From Lichenicoccus sp965276875 (GTDB taxonomy: Bacteria > Pseudomonadota > Alphaproteobacteria > Acetobacterales > Acetobacteraceae), in the NCBI RefSeq assembly GCF_965276875.1, contig NZ_OZ255701.1, positions 682,001 through 746,000 of the forward strand: a DNA stretch of 64,000 bases, in the 5' to 3' direction. The notes under the pieces are model-generated. The model made no database searches and had not been told where the DNA came from. It saw only the letters and a program-made list of their open reading frames with translations. A program made the position numbers and the translations under genes. This document shows, one piece after another, positions 33,764-42,757 of this stretch; position 1 is the first letter of the stretch; each line of letters opens with the position of its first letter.

Positions 33764-35050
33764 ATGAACGACCTCTCGGTCATCGACCGCTTCCTCGACA
33801 CCTTCTCGCGCTACATCGATTCAGGCTTCGGCCTGCTGCAGCCCGAGATCGCCTATTTGTCGACGACGCTGGTCGCGATCGACATCACCCTCGCAGGCCT
33901 GTTCTGGGCGATGGGCGGCGATGAGGTCATGCCACGCCTCATCAAGAAGATCCTCTATGTCGGCGCCTTCGCGTTCATCATCGGCAACTTCAACTTCCTC
34001 GCAGGCGTGATCTTCAACAGCTTCGCCGGGCTCGGCCTGAAGGCGTCGGGCGGTAGCATCAACGCCAGCCAACTCCTTCAGCCCGGCCGCCTGGCGCAGG
34101 TCGGCGTGCAGGCCGGTCAGCCCATGCTGACCGAGATCGGCAAGCTCGCCGGCTTCCCCAGCGTGTTCACCCACGTCGATATCATCGTGGTCCTGTTCAT
34201 CGCCTGGATCATCGTCATCATCAGCTTCTTCGTGCTGGCGGTGCAGCTCTTCGTCAGCGTGCTGGAGTTCAAGTTGACGACGCTGGCGGGCTTCGTGCTC
34301 GTGCCGTTCGCGCTTTGGGGCAAGACCTCGTTCCTAGCCGAAAAGGTGCTCGGCAACGTCGTGGCGTCCGGCATCAAGGTCATGGTGCTGGCCGTCATCG
34401 TCGGCATCGGCACGGGCCTGTTCAGCCAATTCCAGTCCGCCGCCGGAACCGATCCCAATATCAGCGATGCGCTCGCCATCGTGCTCGGCGCTGTCACCTT
34501 GCTCGGCCTCGGCATTTTCGGCCCGGGCATCGCCACGGGCCTCGTCAGCGGCGCGCCGCAGCTCGGAGCGGGCGCGGCCGTCGGCGCGACCGCCGCCGGC
34601 GCCGGCCTCATCGCCGCGGGCGGCGCCGGCGCGCTCGCCGCGGGCCGTCTCGCCGGCGGCGCGGCCATGGGCGGATCGCGCGGCGCGACCAGCCTAGCGG
34701 CCAGCGCTCGTTCCTCCTTCACGGAGGGCTCGGCCGCGTCAGGCGGATCGGGTGCGGCACGCGCCGGCGCTGGGATGGCGAACATGGCCCGCGCCGGCGC
34801 GAGTGCTGCGGGCGATAGCGTCCGCTCGGCTGCCCGTAGCGCGTGGACCGGCGGTTCGGCCGGGAAGGAAAGCAGCTCCGATGCGGAGGGCGGCCCGGCC
34901 GGCGGTGAGGCCGCACCGCGGTGGGCGCGCAACCTGCGCCGGGGCGACACCATCCGCCGCGGCGTCGAGACCGCCGCCCACACCCTGAAGTCGGGCGACA
35001 GCGGCGGCTCGGGCCCGTCGCCGACGCTCGGCCAGAACGAGGAGATCTGA
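33764..35050 (+). CDS. trbL: TrbL (VirB6-like) polytopic membrane protein
   Basis: A 428-residue protein. About six membrane helices occupy residues 25-275 (for example VAIDITLAGLFWAMGG, FITIVVLFIAWIIVIISFFVLAVQLF-type segments, and ALAIVLGAVTLLGLGIFGPGIATGL). The remaining 150 residues are an Ala/Gly/Ser-rich low-complexity tail, as in other TrbL proteins. It is thought to form part of the inner-membrane translocation channel. Only 3 bp separate it from trbF. Confidence 0.9.
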   Translation: MNDLSVIDRFLDTFSRYIDSGFGLLQPEIAYLSTTLVAIDITLAGLFWAMGGDEVMPRLIKKILYVGAFAFIIGNFNFLAGVIFNSFAGLGLKASGGSINASQLLQPGRLAQVGVQAGQPMLTEIGKLAGFPSVFTHVDIIVVLFIAWIIVIISFFVLAVQLFVSVLEFKLTTLAGFVLVPFALWGKTSFLAEKVLGNVVASGIKVMVLAVIVGIGTGLFSQFQSAAGTDPNISDALAIVLGAVTLLGLGIFGPGIATGLVSGAPQLGAGAAVGATAAGAGLIAAGGAGALAAGRLAGGAAMGGSRGATSLAASARSSFTEGSAASGGSGAARAGAGMANMARAGASAAGDSVRSAARSAWTGGSAGKESSSDAEGGPAGGEAAPRWARNLRRGDTIRRGVETAAHTLKSGDSGGSGPSPTLGQNEEI

Positions 35051-35053
35051 CCG

Positions 35054-35743
35054 ATGCGTTTCAAGCGAGCGGGCGTCCGCTACTCCGACACCCCCGAACC
35101 CGAGACGCCGTACCAGCGCGTCGGCCAAGTCTGGGACGAGCGACTCGGCGCTTCGCGCTCGCAGGCGCGCAACTGGCGCATGATGGCGTTCGGCTCGCTC
35201 GGCCTGTCGGTGCTGATGGCGGGGGGCCTGGTCTGGCAGTCGGGCCGCTCGACCATCACCCCCTATGTCGTCGAGGTCGACAAGCAGGGCGACGTGCGCG
35301 CCGTCGGCGCGGCCGCCGAGGCTTACCAACCGAACGACGCCCAGATCGCAAATCACCTGGCGCGCTTCATCACCGACGTGCGCTCGCTGCCGCTCGACCC
35401 GATCGTGGTCCGCCAGGACTGGCTAGAGGCCTACGACTACGCCACCGACCGCGGCGCGGCGGTGCTGAACGAGTACGCCCGCGTCAACGACCCGTTCGGC
35501 AAGGTCGGCAAGCAATCGGTCGCGGTCGAAGTCACCAGCGTCGTGCGGGCCTCGCCGGGCTCCTTCCAGGTGCGCTGGGTCGAGCGCCGCTACGAGAATG
35601 GGGCGCTGACCGGCACCGACCGCTGGACCGCCATCCTGTCCATCGTCGTGCAGTCGCCCGGCAACGAGGCGCAGCTGCGCAAGAACCCGCTCGGCATCTA
35701 TGTCAACGGCCTGAACTGGAGCCGGGAGCTTGGGCCGTCATGA
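35054..35743 (+). CDS. trbF: TrbF (VirB8-like) inner-membrane protein
   Basis: A 229-residue bitopic protein: cytoplasmic N-terminus (PETPYQRVGQVWDERLGASRSQARNWR), a membrane helix at about residues 44-62, and a periplasmic NTF2-like domain (ITPYVVEVDKQGDVRAVG..., VRWVERRYENGALTGTDRW, NPLGIYVNGLNWSREL). VirB8 proteins nucleate assembly of the channel and contact VirB9 and VirB10 homologues, which follow immediately. Confidence 0.92.
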   Translation: MRFKRAGVRYSDTPEPETPYQRVGQVWDERLGASRSQARNWRMMAFGSLGLSVLMAGGLVWQSGRSTITPYVVEVDKQGDVRAVGAAAEAYQPNDAQIANHLARFITDVRSLPLDPIVVRQDWLEAYDYATDRGAAVLNEYARVNDPFGKVGKQSVAVEVTSVVRASPGSFQVRWVERRYENGALTGTDRWTAILSIVVQSPGNEAQLRKNPLGIYVNGLNWSRELGPS

Positions 35744-35754
35744 GGAGAGAACAC

Positions 35755-36756
35755 ATGACCCCGATCAAGACCGGAAAAGTCTTGGCTCTGACCGCGTCGG
35801 TCTTGACGCTCGCCGCATGCGCGCACGGCACGCCGCCGCCCGAGATCAGCCTCGACGCGCCCGCGACTGAGGCCGTCTCCTTGGTCGATCCCCCGAAGCC
35901 GGTTGAGATCGTCCAAGTCCCGACGCCCCTGCCGCTGCCCGGCCAGCTCAAGCCGTCGCCGGGCCGAGGCGGCAGCGCGCCCGAGCCGGGCGACCCGCAA
36001 GCGCGCGTCGCGCTCGCCAACCGCGCCGCACGCGTGCAGCCGTCGCGCTACGGCTACCTCAACGCCACCCAGGTCTGGCCGTACTCGGCCGGAGCGCTCT
36101 ACCAAGTCTACGCTTCGCCCGGGAAGGTGACCGACGTCGCCCTTCAGGAAGGCGAGCAGCTGGTTTCAGTGTCGGCCGGCGACACCGTGCGCTGGGTAAT
36201 CGGCGACACCTCATCGGGCACGGGCGCGAGCGCCCGAGTCCACATCCTAGTCAAGCCGACGCGGCCGGACCTGAAGACCAATCTCGTGGTCAACACGGAT
36301 CGCCGGACCTACCTGATCGAGCTGACCGCGACCGAGCTGACCTGGATGGCGTCGGCCTCCTGGGATTACCCCCAAGACCGGCTTCTGGCTCTTCAGAACC
36401 AGAACCGCCGCGCCGAGGCGGCCGCGCCGGTGGCGGACGGCATCCCGCTTGAGCGGCTGCACTTCCGGTACGCCATCTCCGGCGAAAACCCGCCCTGGCG
36501 GCCGGTGCGGGCGTTCGACGACGGCGAGAAGGTCTACATCCAGTTCCCGGCCGGGATCGCTCAGGGCGAGCTGCCGCCGTTGTTCGTGGTCGGTCCGACG
36601 GGCGAGAACCAGCTGGTCAACTACCGCTCGCGCGCGCCCTACTACGTCGTTGATCGACTGTTCGGCGCTGCCGAGCTGCGCCTCGGCGGCGACCCGCAGC
36701 AGGTGGTGCGGATCGAGCGCACCGACGGGCGGCGGCGCGGGATCTTCGGCTCATGA
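35755..36756 (+). CDS. trbG: TrbG (VirB9-like) outer-membrane-associated lipoprotein
   Basis: A 333-residue protein. The lipobox LAAC gives a lipidated Cys22. A proline-rich linker precedes the VirB9 core (ATQVWPYSAGALYQVYASPGKVTDVALQEGEQL, VHILVKPTRPDLKTNLVVNTDRRTYLIEL). The C-terminal RYAISGENPPWRPVRAFDDGEKVYIQFP segment is the domain that contacts VirB10 in the outer-membrane core complex. ATG 35755 with AGGAGAG upstream is chosen; ATG 35740 is possible. It overlaps trbI by 4 bp. Confidence 0.92.
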   Translation: MTPIKTGKVLALTASVLTLAACAHGTPPPEISLDAPATEAVSLVDPPKPVEIVQVPTPLPLPGQLKPSPGRGGSAPEPGDPQARVALANRAARVQPSRYGYLNATQVWPYSAGALYQVYASPGKVTDVALQEGEQLVSVSAGDTVRWVIGDTSSGTGASARVHILVKPTRPDLKTNLVVNTDRRTYLIELTATELTWMASASWDYPQDRLLALQNQNRRAEAAAPVADGIPLERLHFRYAISGENPPWRPVRAFDDGEKVYIQFPAGIAQGELPPLFVVGPTGENQLVNYRSRAPYYVVDRLFGAAELRLGGDPQQVVRIERTDGRRRGIFGS

Positions 36757-38084
36757 CCGCGGCGGCTCCGCCTCCTGGCGCGCCGCAGGTGCCGCCGCAG
36801 ACGAAGGTCGCGCCCGAGGCGCTGGCCCTCCGTGCCAAGCCGCGCCCGGTCACCCGCCTGTCCAAGCGCGCACTGATCCTGCTCGGCTCGGTCTCGGCGC
36901 TGACCGTCGGCGGGCTCGCCATCTGGGCGCTAGGCGTCAACCATGGCGGCGGCACTCCCCCGCAGGAGCTCTACTCGACCGACCGCAAGCCGGTCGCCGA
37001 AGGGCTGAACACTTTGCCGCGGGATTATGCGGGCATGCCCCGTGCGCCCGTGCCGCAGCTCGGCCCGCCGCTGCCCGGCGACCTCGGACGGCCCTTCCTG
37101 CGCGCGCAGCAGGAGGGTGGTGCTCCCGCAACCGCGCCGGGAGCTCCGCCCGGGCCGAGCGCGGAGGAGCAGGCGCGCATGGCCGAGCAGCAGCGGCTCC
37201 GCCAGGAGGCGGAGGCCGCCGCGCGGGGACAGCTCTTCGTGCAGGTCCGCCAACGGTCGGAGCAGCAGGGTCAAGGAGAAGCGACCGCCATCACGCCAAC
37301 GCCGACCGCGCTTGCCGGCCGCGACCCGTTCGCGCCGCTGCCGGGCTCGGCCGAGAGCCAGCGTCAGGACGAGACCTTCACGCAGAACGGCCAGGACCGG
37401 AAGAGCGCATTCCTAAACGCCTCGGTAGATACTAAGATCTACGCCAGCGGTCGGCTGCAAACGCCGGCGTCGCCGTTCCAGGTCATGGCAGGGACGATCA
37501 TCCCTGCCGCGATGGTGACGGGGCTCAACTCCGACCTCCCGGGCCAAGCGATCGCGACCGTGACCGAGCCGGTCTACGACACCGTGTCCGGGCGCACGCT
37601 CCTCATCCCGCAGGGCTCGCGCTTGCTCGGCACCTACGACGCCCAGATTGCTTACGGGCAGAGCCGCATCCTGCTCGTCTGGACGCGGTTGGTGATGCCC
37701 GACGGCTCGTCAATCGTCCTCGACCGCTTGCCCGGGGCGGACACCAAGGGGTTCGCCGGGCTCGAGGACGAGACTGACAATCACTGGGGCAAGCTACTCG
37801 CCGGCGCGGCGCTTTCGACCCTCCTTGGCGTCGGCGCGGAACTCGGGACGCAGAACAGTGGCCTCGGTGGCACCGGACAGCAGACGGTCGTCGTCGCGAC
37901 CTCGCGCAGCGCCGAGGAAAGCGTCAACCAAGTCGGTCAGCAGATTACCCGGCGTAACCTGAACATCCAGCCCACATTGACGGTCCGGCCAGGATTCCCG
38001 GTTCGGGTGATCGTCAACAAAGACCTCGTGCTGCGCCCTTACAGAACGACCACGGCAAGCCGGGCGGGAGGAGTTACGCCATGA
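36753..38084 (+). CDS. trbI: TrbI (VirB10-like) channel protein
   Basis: A 443-residue protein: short cytoplasmic N-terminus, membrane helix at about residues 40-61, a proline/glutamine-rich periplasmic spacer, then the VirB10 beta-barrel domain (residues about 225-425: PFQVMAGTIIPAAMVTGLNSDLPGQAIATVTEPVYDTVSG, LLIPQGSRLLGTYDAQIAYGQSRILLVW). VirB10 spans both membranes and gates the channel. The ending LTVRPGFPVRVIVNKDLVLRPY is the family terminus. Confidence 0.93.
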   Translation: MTAAAPPPGAPQVPPQTKVAPEALALRAKPRPVTRLSKRALILLGSVSALTVGGLAIWALGVNHGGGTPPQELYSTDRKPVAEGLNTLPRDYAGMPRAPVPQLGPPLPGDLGRPFLRAQQEGGAPATAPGAPPGPSAEEQARMAEQQRLRQEAEAAARGQLFVQVRQRSEQQGQGEATAITPTPTALAGRDPFAPLPGSAESQRQDETFTQNGQDRKSAFLNASVDTKIYASGRLQTPASPFQVMAGTIIPAAMVTGLNSDLPGQAIATVTEPVYDTVSGRTLLIPQGSRLLGTYDAQIAYGQSRILLVWTRLVMPDGSSIVLDRLPGADTKGFAGLEDETDNHWGKLLAGAALSTLLGVGAELGTQNSGLGGTGQQTVVVATSRSAEESVNQVGQQITRRNLNIQPTLTVRPGFPVRVIVNKDLVLRPYRTTTASRAGGVTP

Positions 38085-38386
38085 ATAGTAAGCTGCGCCT
38101 TGGGCCGTTGCCGAAGATGGAATCGGTCCGGCTGACGATCACGCTCCCGGCGGCAGTCAAATCCGACCTCGACCGCTACGCCGAACTCTACGCCCGTGAA
38201 TACGGTGAGCCCGTCGATGCGGTCGCGCTCGTGCCGCACATGCTCGCCGCGTTCATGGAGCGCGACCGCGCCTTCCGAGCCGCGCGTCAGTCCTCCACTC
38301 GTAGTTCGAGCGGTACCGGCTCGGCGTCGATCAGCGCGGCAACCTCGAGTACTAGCGAGACGGCGGGCGACGGCTCCTCGCGGTGA
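38081..38386 (+). CDS. DUF2274 family protein with unusual C-terminus
   Basis: A 101-residue reading frame beginning in an ATGA overlap with trbI. Residues 1-69 match DUF2274 (KLRLGPLPKMESVRLTITLPAAVKSDLDRYAELYAREYG...VPHMLAAFMERDRAF), a small probable ribbon-helix-helix protein that regularly closes trb operons. The last 32 residues are Ser/Thr-rich and read antisense through the 3' end of the convergent LysR gene (overlap 38287-38386). The usual short C-terminus and stop seem to have been lost where cargo DNA joins the backbone. Confidence 0.75.
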   Translation: MNSKLRLGPLPKMESVRLTITLPAAVKSDLDRYAELYAREYGEPVDAVALVPHMLAAFMERDRAFRAARQSSTRSSSGTGSASISAATSSTSETAGDGSSR

Positions 38387-39204
38387 AGGATCCACGTCAC
38401 CAGCTCGGCGCCGGGCTGGCTGACCGGCACGATCGCGACTGAGGTCGCGCCGTTCACGAAAGAGGCCGGCACCAGCGCCAAGGCTCGGCCGGTCGACGCG
38501 AAGCTGACCGCCGTGTTCCAGTGCCGGACCGTGACCCGCTCGGCGACCCTGGCTTGGCTTCGTTCGAGCAGACCGTCGATCTGCGCAAGGTAGCCGGGAC
38601 AGATGGTCGGGCGAGGCAGCGCGAGCCGCTCGGCGCGGATCTCGCCAAGGTCGACCTCGTCGCGTTCGGCGAGCGGATGTCCGATCGGGACCACCAGCAT
38701 CAGCGGCTCCGCCCAACCCCGAACCTGGATCAAGTCCTCTGACGCGCGGCCGTCGAGCGTGAGCGCGACGTCGGCCCCGCAATCCCGCACGAGTTTGGCG
38801 GCTTCGCCGTGCGTGAGTTCACGCACCTCGACCAGGGCCGCGGGCCGATGATGTTCCAACTCGAACAGCAGGCGCGTGAACGGCTCTCCGGCGAGATCCT
38901 CCGCTAGCGCCAGCCGCACATGATCGGGGTCATCGTTCCGCTCGACTACCAGCGACGCGGCAGAGGCATCGACGTCGTTCAGAATGCGCCTGGCGTCCGC
39001 GTAGAAGCGCGCCCCAGCGCGGGTTAGCCAAGTGCGACGGGTCGTTCGATGGAACAGCTTCGTCTTCAGTTCAGCTTCTAGATTGCGGATCGAGTGACTG
39101 AGGGGTGATTGCTCCATGCCGAGGCGCTCGGCAGCTCTCGCAAAGTGCAACTCGGCGGCGACGGCTACAAAATGGCGGAGATGTCGAAGTTCCATCAACG
39201 ACAC
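38287..39204 (-). CDS. LysR-family regulator
   Basis: A 305-residue LysR regulator: winged HTH at residues 4-62 (LRHLRHFVAVAAELHFARAAERLGMEQSPLSHSIRNLEAEL) and a complete effector domain to the end. ATG 39195 (MELRHLRHF) is an alternative start. It converges on, and overlaps, the DUF2274 gene. Its target is not visible; the neighbouring NmrA/NTF2/SDR operon is transcribed in the same direction from further right, and the intervening 249 bp (39205-39453) hold no recognisable gene. Confidence 0.85.
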   Translation of the reverse strand: MSLMELRHLRHFVAVAAELHFARAAERLGMEQSPLSHSIRNLEAELKTKLFHRTTRRTWLTRAGARFYADARRILNDVDASAASLVVERNDDPDHVRLALAEDLAGEPFTRLLFELEHHRPAALVEVRELTHGEAAKLVRDCGADVALTLDGRASEDLIQVRGWAEPLMLVVPIGHPLAERDEVDLGEIRAERLALPRPTICPGYLAQIDGLLERSQARVAERVTVRHWNTAVSFASTGRALALVPASFVNGATSVAIVPVSQPGAELVTWILHREEPSPAVSLVLEVAALIDAEPVPLELRVED

Positions 39205-39453
39205 CGATCCATCTGGGCGCGCGGCATCATTTACAATCCGCCAATCGCAGCTGCGATGAACCCGGCCAGCGCCTCAATGCGATTATGCTGCGCTGTTTAA
39301 ACGTCTGGACGATCGAGACAACCAAGGATTCATCGACTGCTTCGCTGCTGACTGCAACGATAAGCAGCAGCATCACGCGTCCGCGCATCAGTGTTTCGGT
39401 CGATGGCTGAAACGAATTGGTAGTCGCGACGGTGATGGCCTCCGTGGCTTGGA

Positions 39454-40326
39454 TCACGCTTTCTGCGCCTGCAAACTCAATCCGAAGATGTCTACCGGCT
39501 TGGTCGTTCCAGCGACCGCCTCAGTTCCTTGGCAGCCGAAGTCGATCCACCCGTTGTTAAAGCCGTCCTGCATCTCCTCCCAGTTAACCGCCTTCTCCGG
39601 TGGAAGGCCCATGTGCTCCAAGACGGTCCCCCAGCGATCTCGCGGGATCGCACGGGCTTGGACGGGCTTCATGAGCGCCTTGCCCATCGCCTCCGCGATC
39701 TCTGTGGGCGAGTAGTACGAGCCCAGTTCAATGACCTTGCGGCCCTTCCAGCCCTCGACGAGCAGGCGGGCGACCTCTGCGCCGACGTCAGCAGTTGCCG
39801 CCATCGGGAAGGCGCGGTCTACTGGTTGGAGAAAACTGTCGAAAACGCCTGTTTCGCCAGCGCGTTTAAGCGACTGAAGATTGTTTTCCAACAAAGCGCC
39901 TGACCGCACGAAGGCTAAGGGAAAGGTAAACCGGTCGAGCGCGCGCTCAAGGAGATGGGTCTGCGTAATGTTTCCCAGCCCGCAGTCCTGCTCGGAACCG
40001 ACAGAGGAGAGTACCACCGCCCTCGGCGGCGGCGTCCGCTCGAGCGCATCGGCGATGCTGTGGGTCAACGCATGGGCTTCGGGAAAATTGCGCGTGACCC
40101 CCATCGGCGTGGGCTGCATCAGAAACGCCGCCTCGACGCCCTCCAGCGCCTCGGCGAGCGCGTGCGAGTCGGTGAGGTCGCCGGCTTGAAGCTCCACGCC
40201 CCGATCGGCCCATTCAATCGCCTTCGACAGATTACGGACGAGCGCGCGGACCGGCCTGCCTTCGGCAAGCAGCACCTTGGCCGTCGCGCCGCCGATGTGG
40301 CCGGTAATGCCTGCTATAAAGAACAT
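39454..40326 (-). CDS. NmrA-like NAD(P)-binding protein
   Basis: A 290-residue atypical short-chain dehydrogenase. The nucleotide-binding motif GITGHIGG lies at residues 6-13; LVRNLSKA and AGDLTD follow; VVLSSVGSEQ ends the Rossmann part; and the C-terminal part resembles NmrA/azoreductase-like proteins (FPMAATADVGAEVARLLVEGWKGRKVIELG). The canonical YxxxK active site is not evident, which is usual in this group. It may be a quinone or NADPH-dependent reductase or a redox sensor. Last gene of a probable three-gene operon. Confidence 0.78.
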   Translation of the reverse strand: MFFIAGITGHIGGATAKVLLAEGRPVRALVRNLSKAIEWADRGVELQAGDLTDSHALAEALEGVEAAFLMQPTPMGVTRNFPEAHALTHSIADALERTPPPRAVVLSSVGSEQDCGLGNITQTHLLERALDRFTFPLAFVRSGALLENNLQSLKRAGETGVFDSFLQPVDRAFPMAATADVGAEVARLLVEGWKGRKVIELGSYYSPTEIAEAMGKALMKPVQARAIPRDRWGTVLEHMGLPPEKAVNWEEMQDGFNNGWIDFGCQGTEAVAGTTKPVDIFGLSLQAQKA

Positions 40327-40371
40327 GACCCACGACTCCTTGTCATTCTAGCCTGACCGTCGCCAGCCCAC

Positions 40372-40860
40372 TCACTGGGTCAACGCGCCGACGCTGTCGG
40401 GAAAGAGCGGGAACGCGTCGCCGGTGAACGGGGAGGTGTCGAGCCACAGATACTGAAAGGAACGGTTCGTGAAGACCCAGCCGTCATCCGATCGCCGCAG
40501 ACGATCGAAGGCGACGCAGTGGTTCCGGTAATAGCTTGGGCCAGACCCGCGTGCAGCCTCGTGGCACAGCGTCCGCGTGGTCGCCTCGTCGCCGTCGATG
40601 TTGATGACGCCAGGGATTGCAAATTGGACGAAGAAGTCCTTACCCTCGCGCAACCGCCCGAGCATCGCCACGATGTCCTCCACGCCAGCGGCGCGCTGAC
40701 CGTGCGGCGCCTGGCCGATCACGAACTCCCCCTCGTCGTCCCATACCGTGCGGAACATCTCGTGGTCGTTTCTCGTCGCGCTGTCGGCAAAGCGGGCGAT
40801 CGTGTTGCGGATGGACGCCTCGTCCATGAACCGCCGCAATAGGGCTTGATCGTTGGGCAT
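40372..40860 (-). CDS. NTF2/SnoaL-like protein
   Basis: A 162-residue SnoaL-like protein. The ATG at 40860 has GAAAGGAAG upstream. Residues 12-140 show the fold pattern: an N-terminal helix (RRFMDEASIRNTIARFADSATRNDHEMFRTVWDDEGEF), then curved-sheet strands ending in YYRNHCVAFDRLRRSDDGWVFTNRSFQYLW. Members include ring hydroxylase beta-like subunits, dehydratases and isomerases. Located between NmrA-like and SDR genes, it may act on the same small ring compound, but the substrate is unknown. Confidence 0.75.
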   Translation of the reverse strand: MPNDQALLRRFMDEASIRNTIARFADSATRNDHEMFRTVWDDEGEFVIGQAPHGQRAAGVEDIVAMLGRLREGKDFFVQFAIPGVINIDGDEATTRTLCHEAARGSGPSYYRNHCVAFDRLRRSDDGWVFTNRSFQYLWLDTSPFTGDAFPLFPDSVGALTQ

Positions 40861-40919
40861 CGCACTTCCTTTCTCGGATTCGGAGCTGTGGGTCAGCTGC
40901 CTCGCTGGGGATGCCGTCA

Positions 40920-41663
40920 TCACCACGCGTGCGCAGCAAAGGGAGTGCCGCTGCCGTCGTGGAAGAAGCCGCCGGTCGGCCCCATCGGGCCGATGGTCGC
41001 GAGCTGGACGGCGATGCTCGCCGCAGCGTCAACGGTGCGATCACCCATATGTCCGTTGAGATCGGTGGCGGTGAGCCCGGGATCCACGGCGTTGACCTTA
41101 ATGCCATCCGCCAGTAGCTCCTTGGCAAACTTGACCGTGAACATGTTGAGCGCGGTTTTTGACGCACTGTAACCCGCGTAAGGGACGCCCCAGTTCTCGC
41201 TTGTCATGTCCCGGGTCGCGGCGATCGAAGCCAGGCCGCTGCTCATCATGACGATGCGCCCGGCGGCTGACTTCCGCAGCAGCGGTAGGAAAGCCTGCGT
41301 GACCCTGACTGCGCCGAAGGCGTTAACCTCGAAGAGGGCGCGGATGCCGTCGACGCTTTCCTCGCTCACCTTCCCCGGGGCACCCAGATTGATGCCCGCG
41401 TTGTTGACGAGCACATCGAGCGCCATCACGGCGGATGCGATGTTCGCCGCTGCGCGCCGGACGCTCTCGCCATCGGCGACGTCGAGTATGACGGCGCGAG
41501 CGTCAATCCCCGCGTCGCGCAACTGCGCTGCGGCGCTTTCGCCGCGCTCATGGTCGCGGCACCCCAGCCAGACGGCAAAGCCCCGCTCGCCCAATTGGCG
41601 GGCGACGGCGAGACCGATGCCTTTGTTGGCACCGGTGACGAGGGCGGTGATCTTGGTCGACAT
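40920..41663 (-). CDS. Short-chain dehydrogenase/reductase
   Basis: A 247-residue classical SDR. TGANKGIG is the nucleotide-binding motif (about residues 9-16), NNAG follows near 88-91, SSG near 140 contributes the serine, and YSASK near 165 carries the catalytic Tyr and Lys. An AGGAG ribosome-binding site precedes ATG 41663. It is first in the minus-strand operon and diverges from a frameshifted AraC regulator gene, so it was probably the regulator's main target. The substrate cannot be inferred. Confidence 0.85.
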   Translation of the reverse strand: MSTKITALVTGANKGIGLAVARQLGERGFAVWLGCRDHERGESAAAQLRDAGIDARAVILDVADGESVRRAAANIASAVMALDVLVNNAGINLGAPGKVSEESVDGIRALFEVNAFGAVRVTQAFLPLLRKSAAGRIVMMSSGLASIAATRDMTSENWGVPYAGYSASKTALNMFTVKFAKELLADGIKVNAVDPGLTATDLNGHMGDRTVDAAASIAVQLATIGPMGPTGGFFHDGSGTPFAAHAW

Positions 41664-41782
41664 GCAATTTTTCTCCTGACAAGCCATGTCGGCGGCATTC
41701 GTCCCGCTTGCATCCGCGATCGTCCCAAAGCCTTGCCTGATCCTGCCAAATACCCTATCTCGCGGGTGAAGCAGGAGGATTG

Positions 41783-42662
41783 ATGGTTTCCCCGAGCACG
41801 CTGGCGACCCTGACGACAATCGCGGTCAATCACGCTTTTCAATCGCCCATCACAACCGCCGTCCCGCGCCTGACGATCTGGTCCAGCGCCGCGCCGACCG
41901 ACCCAGCGCCGGCGCTGTTCGAGCCCAAGTTCTACGTAGTATTGCAAGGGGCGAAGCGGCTGGTGATCGGTGGCGACACGCTCAACTTCGCGTCGGGCAG
42001 CTGCGCAGTCGCGTCCATAGGCTTGCCGTTCACCAGTCAGGTGAATCGAGGCAACGTGCGACCAGCCATATATCGCCGCGGACCTCGCAATCGACGCGGG
42101 CGTCGTTGCCAATCTGCTGCTTTATTTGCCCGATGCTGGCGAATGTGGCGCTCCCACCTTCGCGCCCGCGCAAGCCAGCGACGACGTGACCGAAGCACTT
42201 GACCGCCTCGTGCGGCTTTTGGCCAGCCCCGCTGATATCCCCGTGCTTACCCAGCAGATCGAGCGCGAGTTATACTATCGCCTGTTGCAGGGCCCGATGG
42301 GGTGCACGCTGCGTCAGATCGTCCAGAAGAATACCCGCTTTGACCAAATAAGGACTGCGGTGACATGGATTTGCAGCAACGCGCATCAGCCGATGAGCGT
42401 GCAGCGGCTTGCGGCGTCCGTCGGGATGAGTGTGACCTCCTTCCACCGCCATTTCAAAGCCGTCACCGCGTATAGTCCGCTCGCCTACCAGCGGCACATC
42501 CGGCTGCTTGACGCCCAACGCCTGATCGCGTCGGGCGCAACGAACGTCACTAGGGCTGCGTTCGCTACGGGCTACGCGAGTTCGTCCCAGTTCAGCCGCG
42601 AGTACAAGCGGATGTTCGGTGTTCCACCCATACGCAACGCCTATCGGCTCGCTCTGACGTAA
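41783..42662 (+). pseudogene. AraC-family regulator with a frameshift
   Basis: The gene starts at ATG 41783 behind CAGGAGG. The first frame encodes an AraC N-terminal cupin-like domain up to FTSQV, then reads nonsense. From about 42046 another frame continues the protein (IEATCDQPYIAADLAIDAGVVANLLLYLPDAGE) and runs to a complete AraC HTH domain (MSVQRLAASVGMSVTSFHRHFKAVTAYSPLAYQRHIRLLDAQRL). One extra A in GTGAATCG at 42041-42048 explains the break. Repaired, the protein would have about 292 residues. It is divergent from the SDR operon at 41,663. Confidence 0.8.
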
Positions 42663-42757
42663 CGTTTGGAAAGTGACACAGCGCGGTTCAAGGAGAGTTT
42701 AACCAAGCCTAGCACCGAACTATTGTTGAGTTGTTATGCGCCTTAGGGCTATATGCC

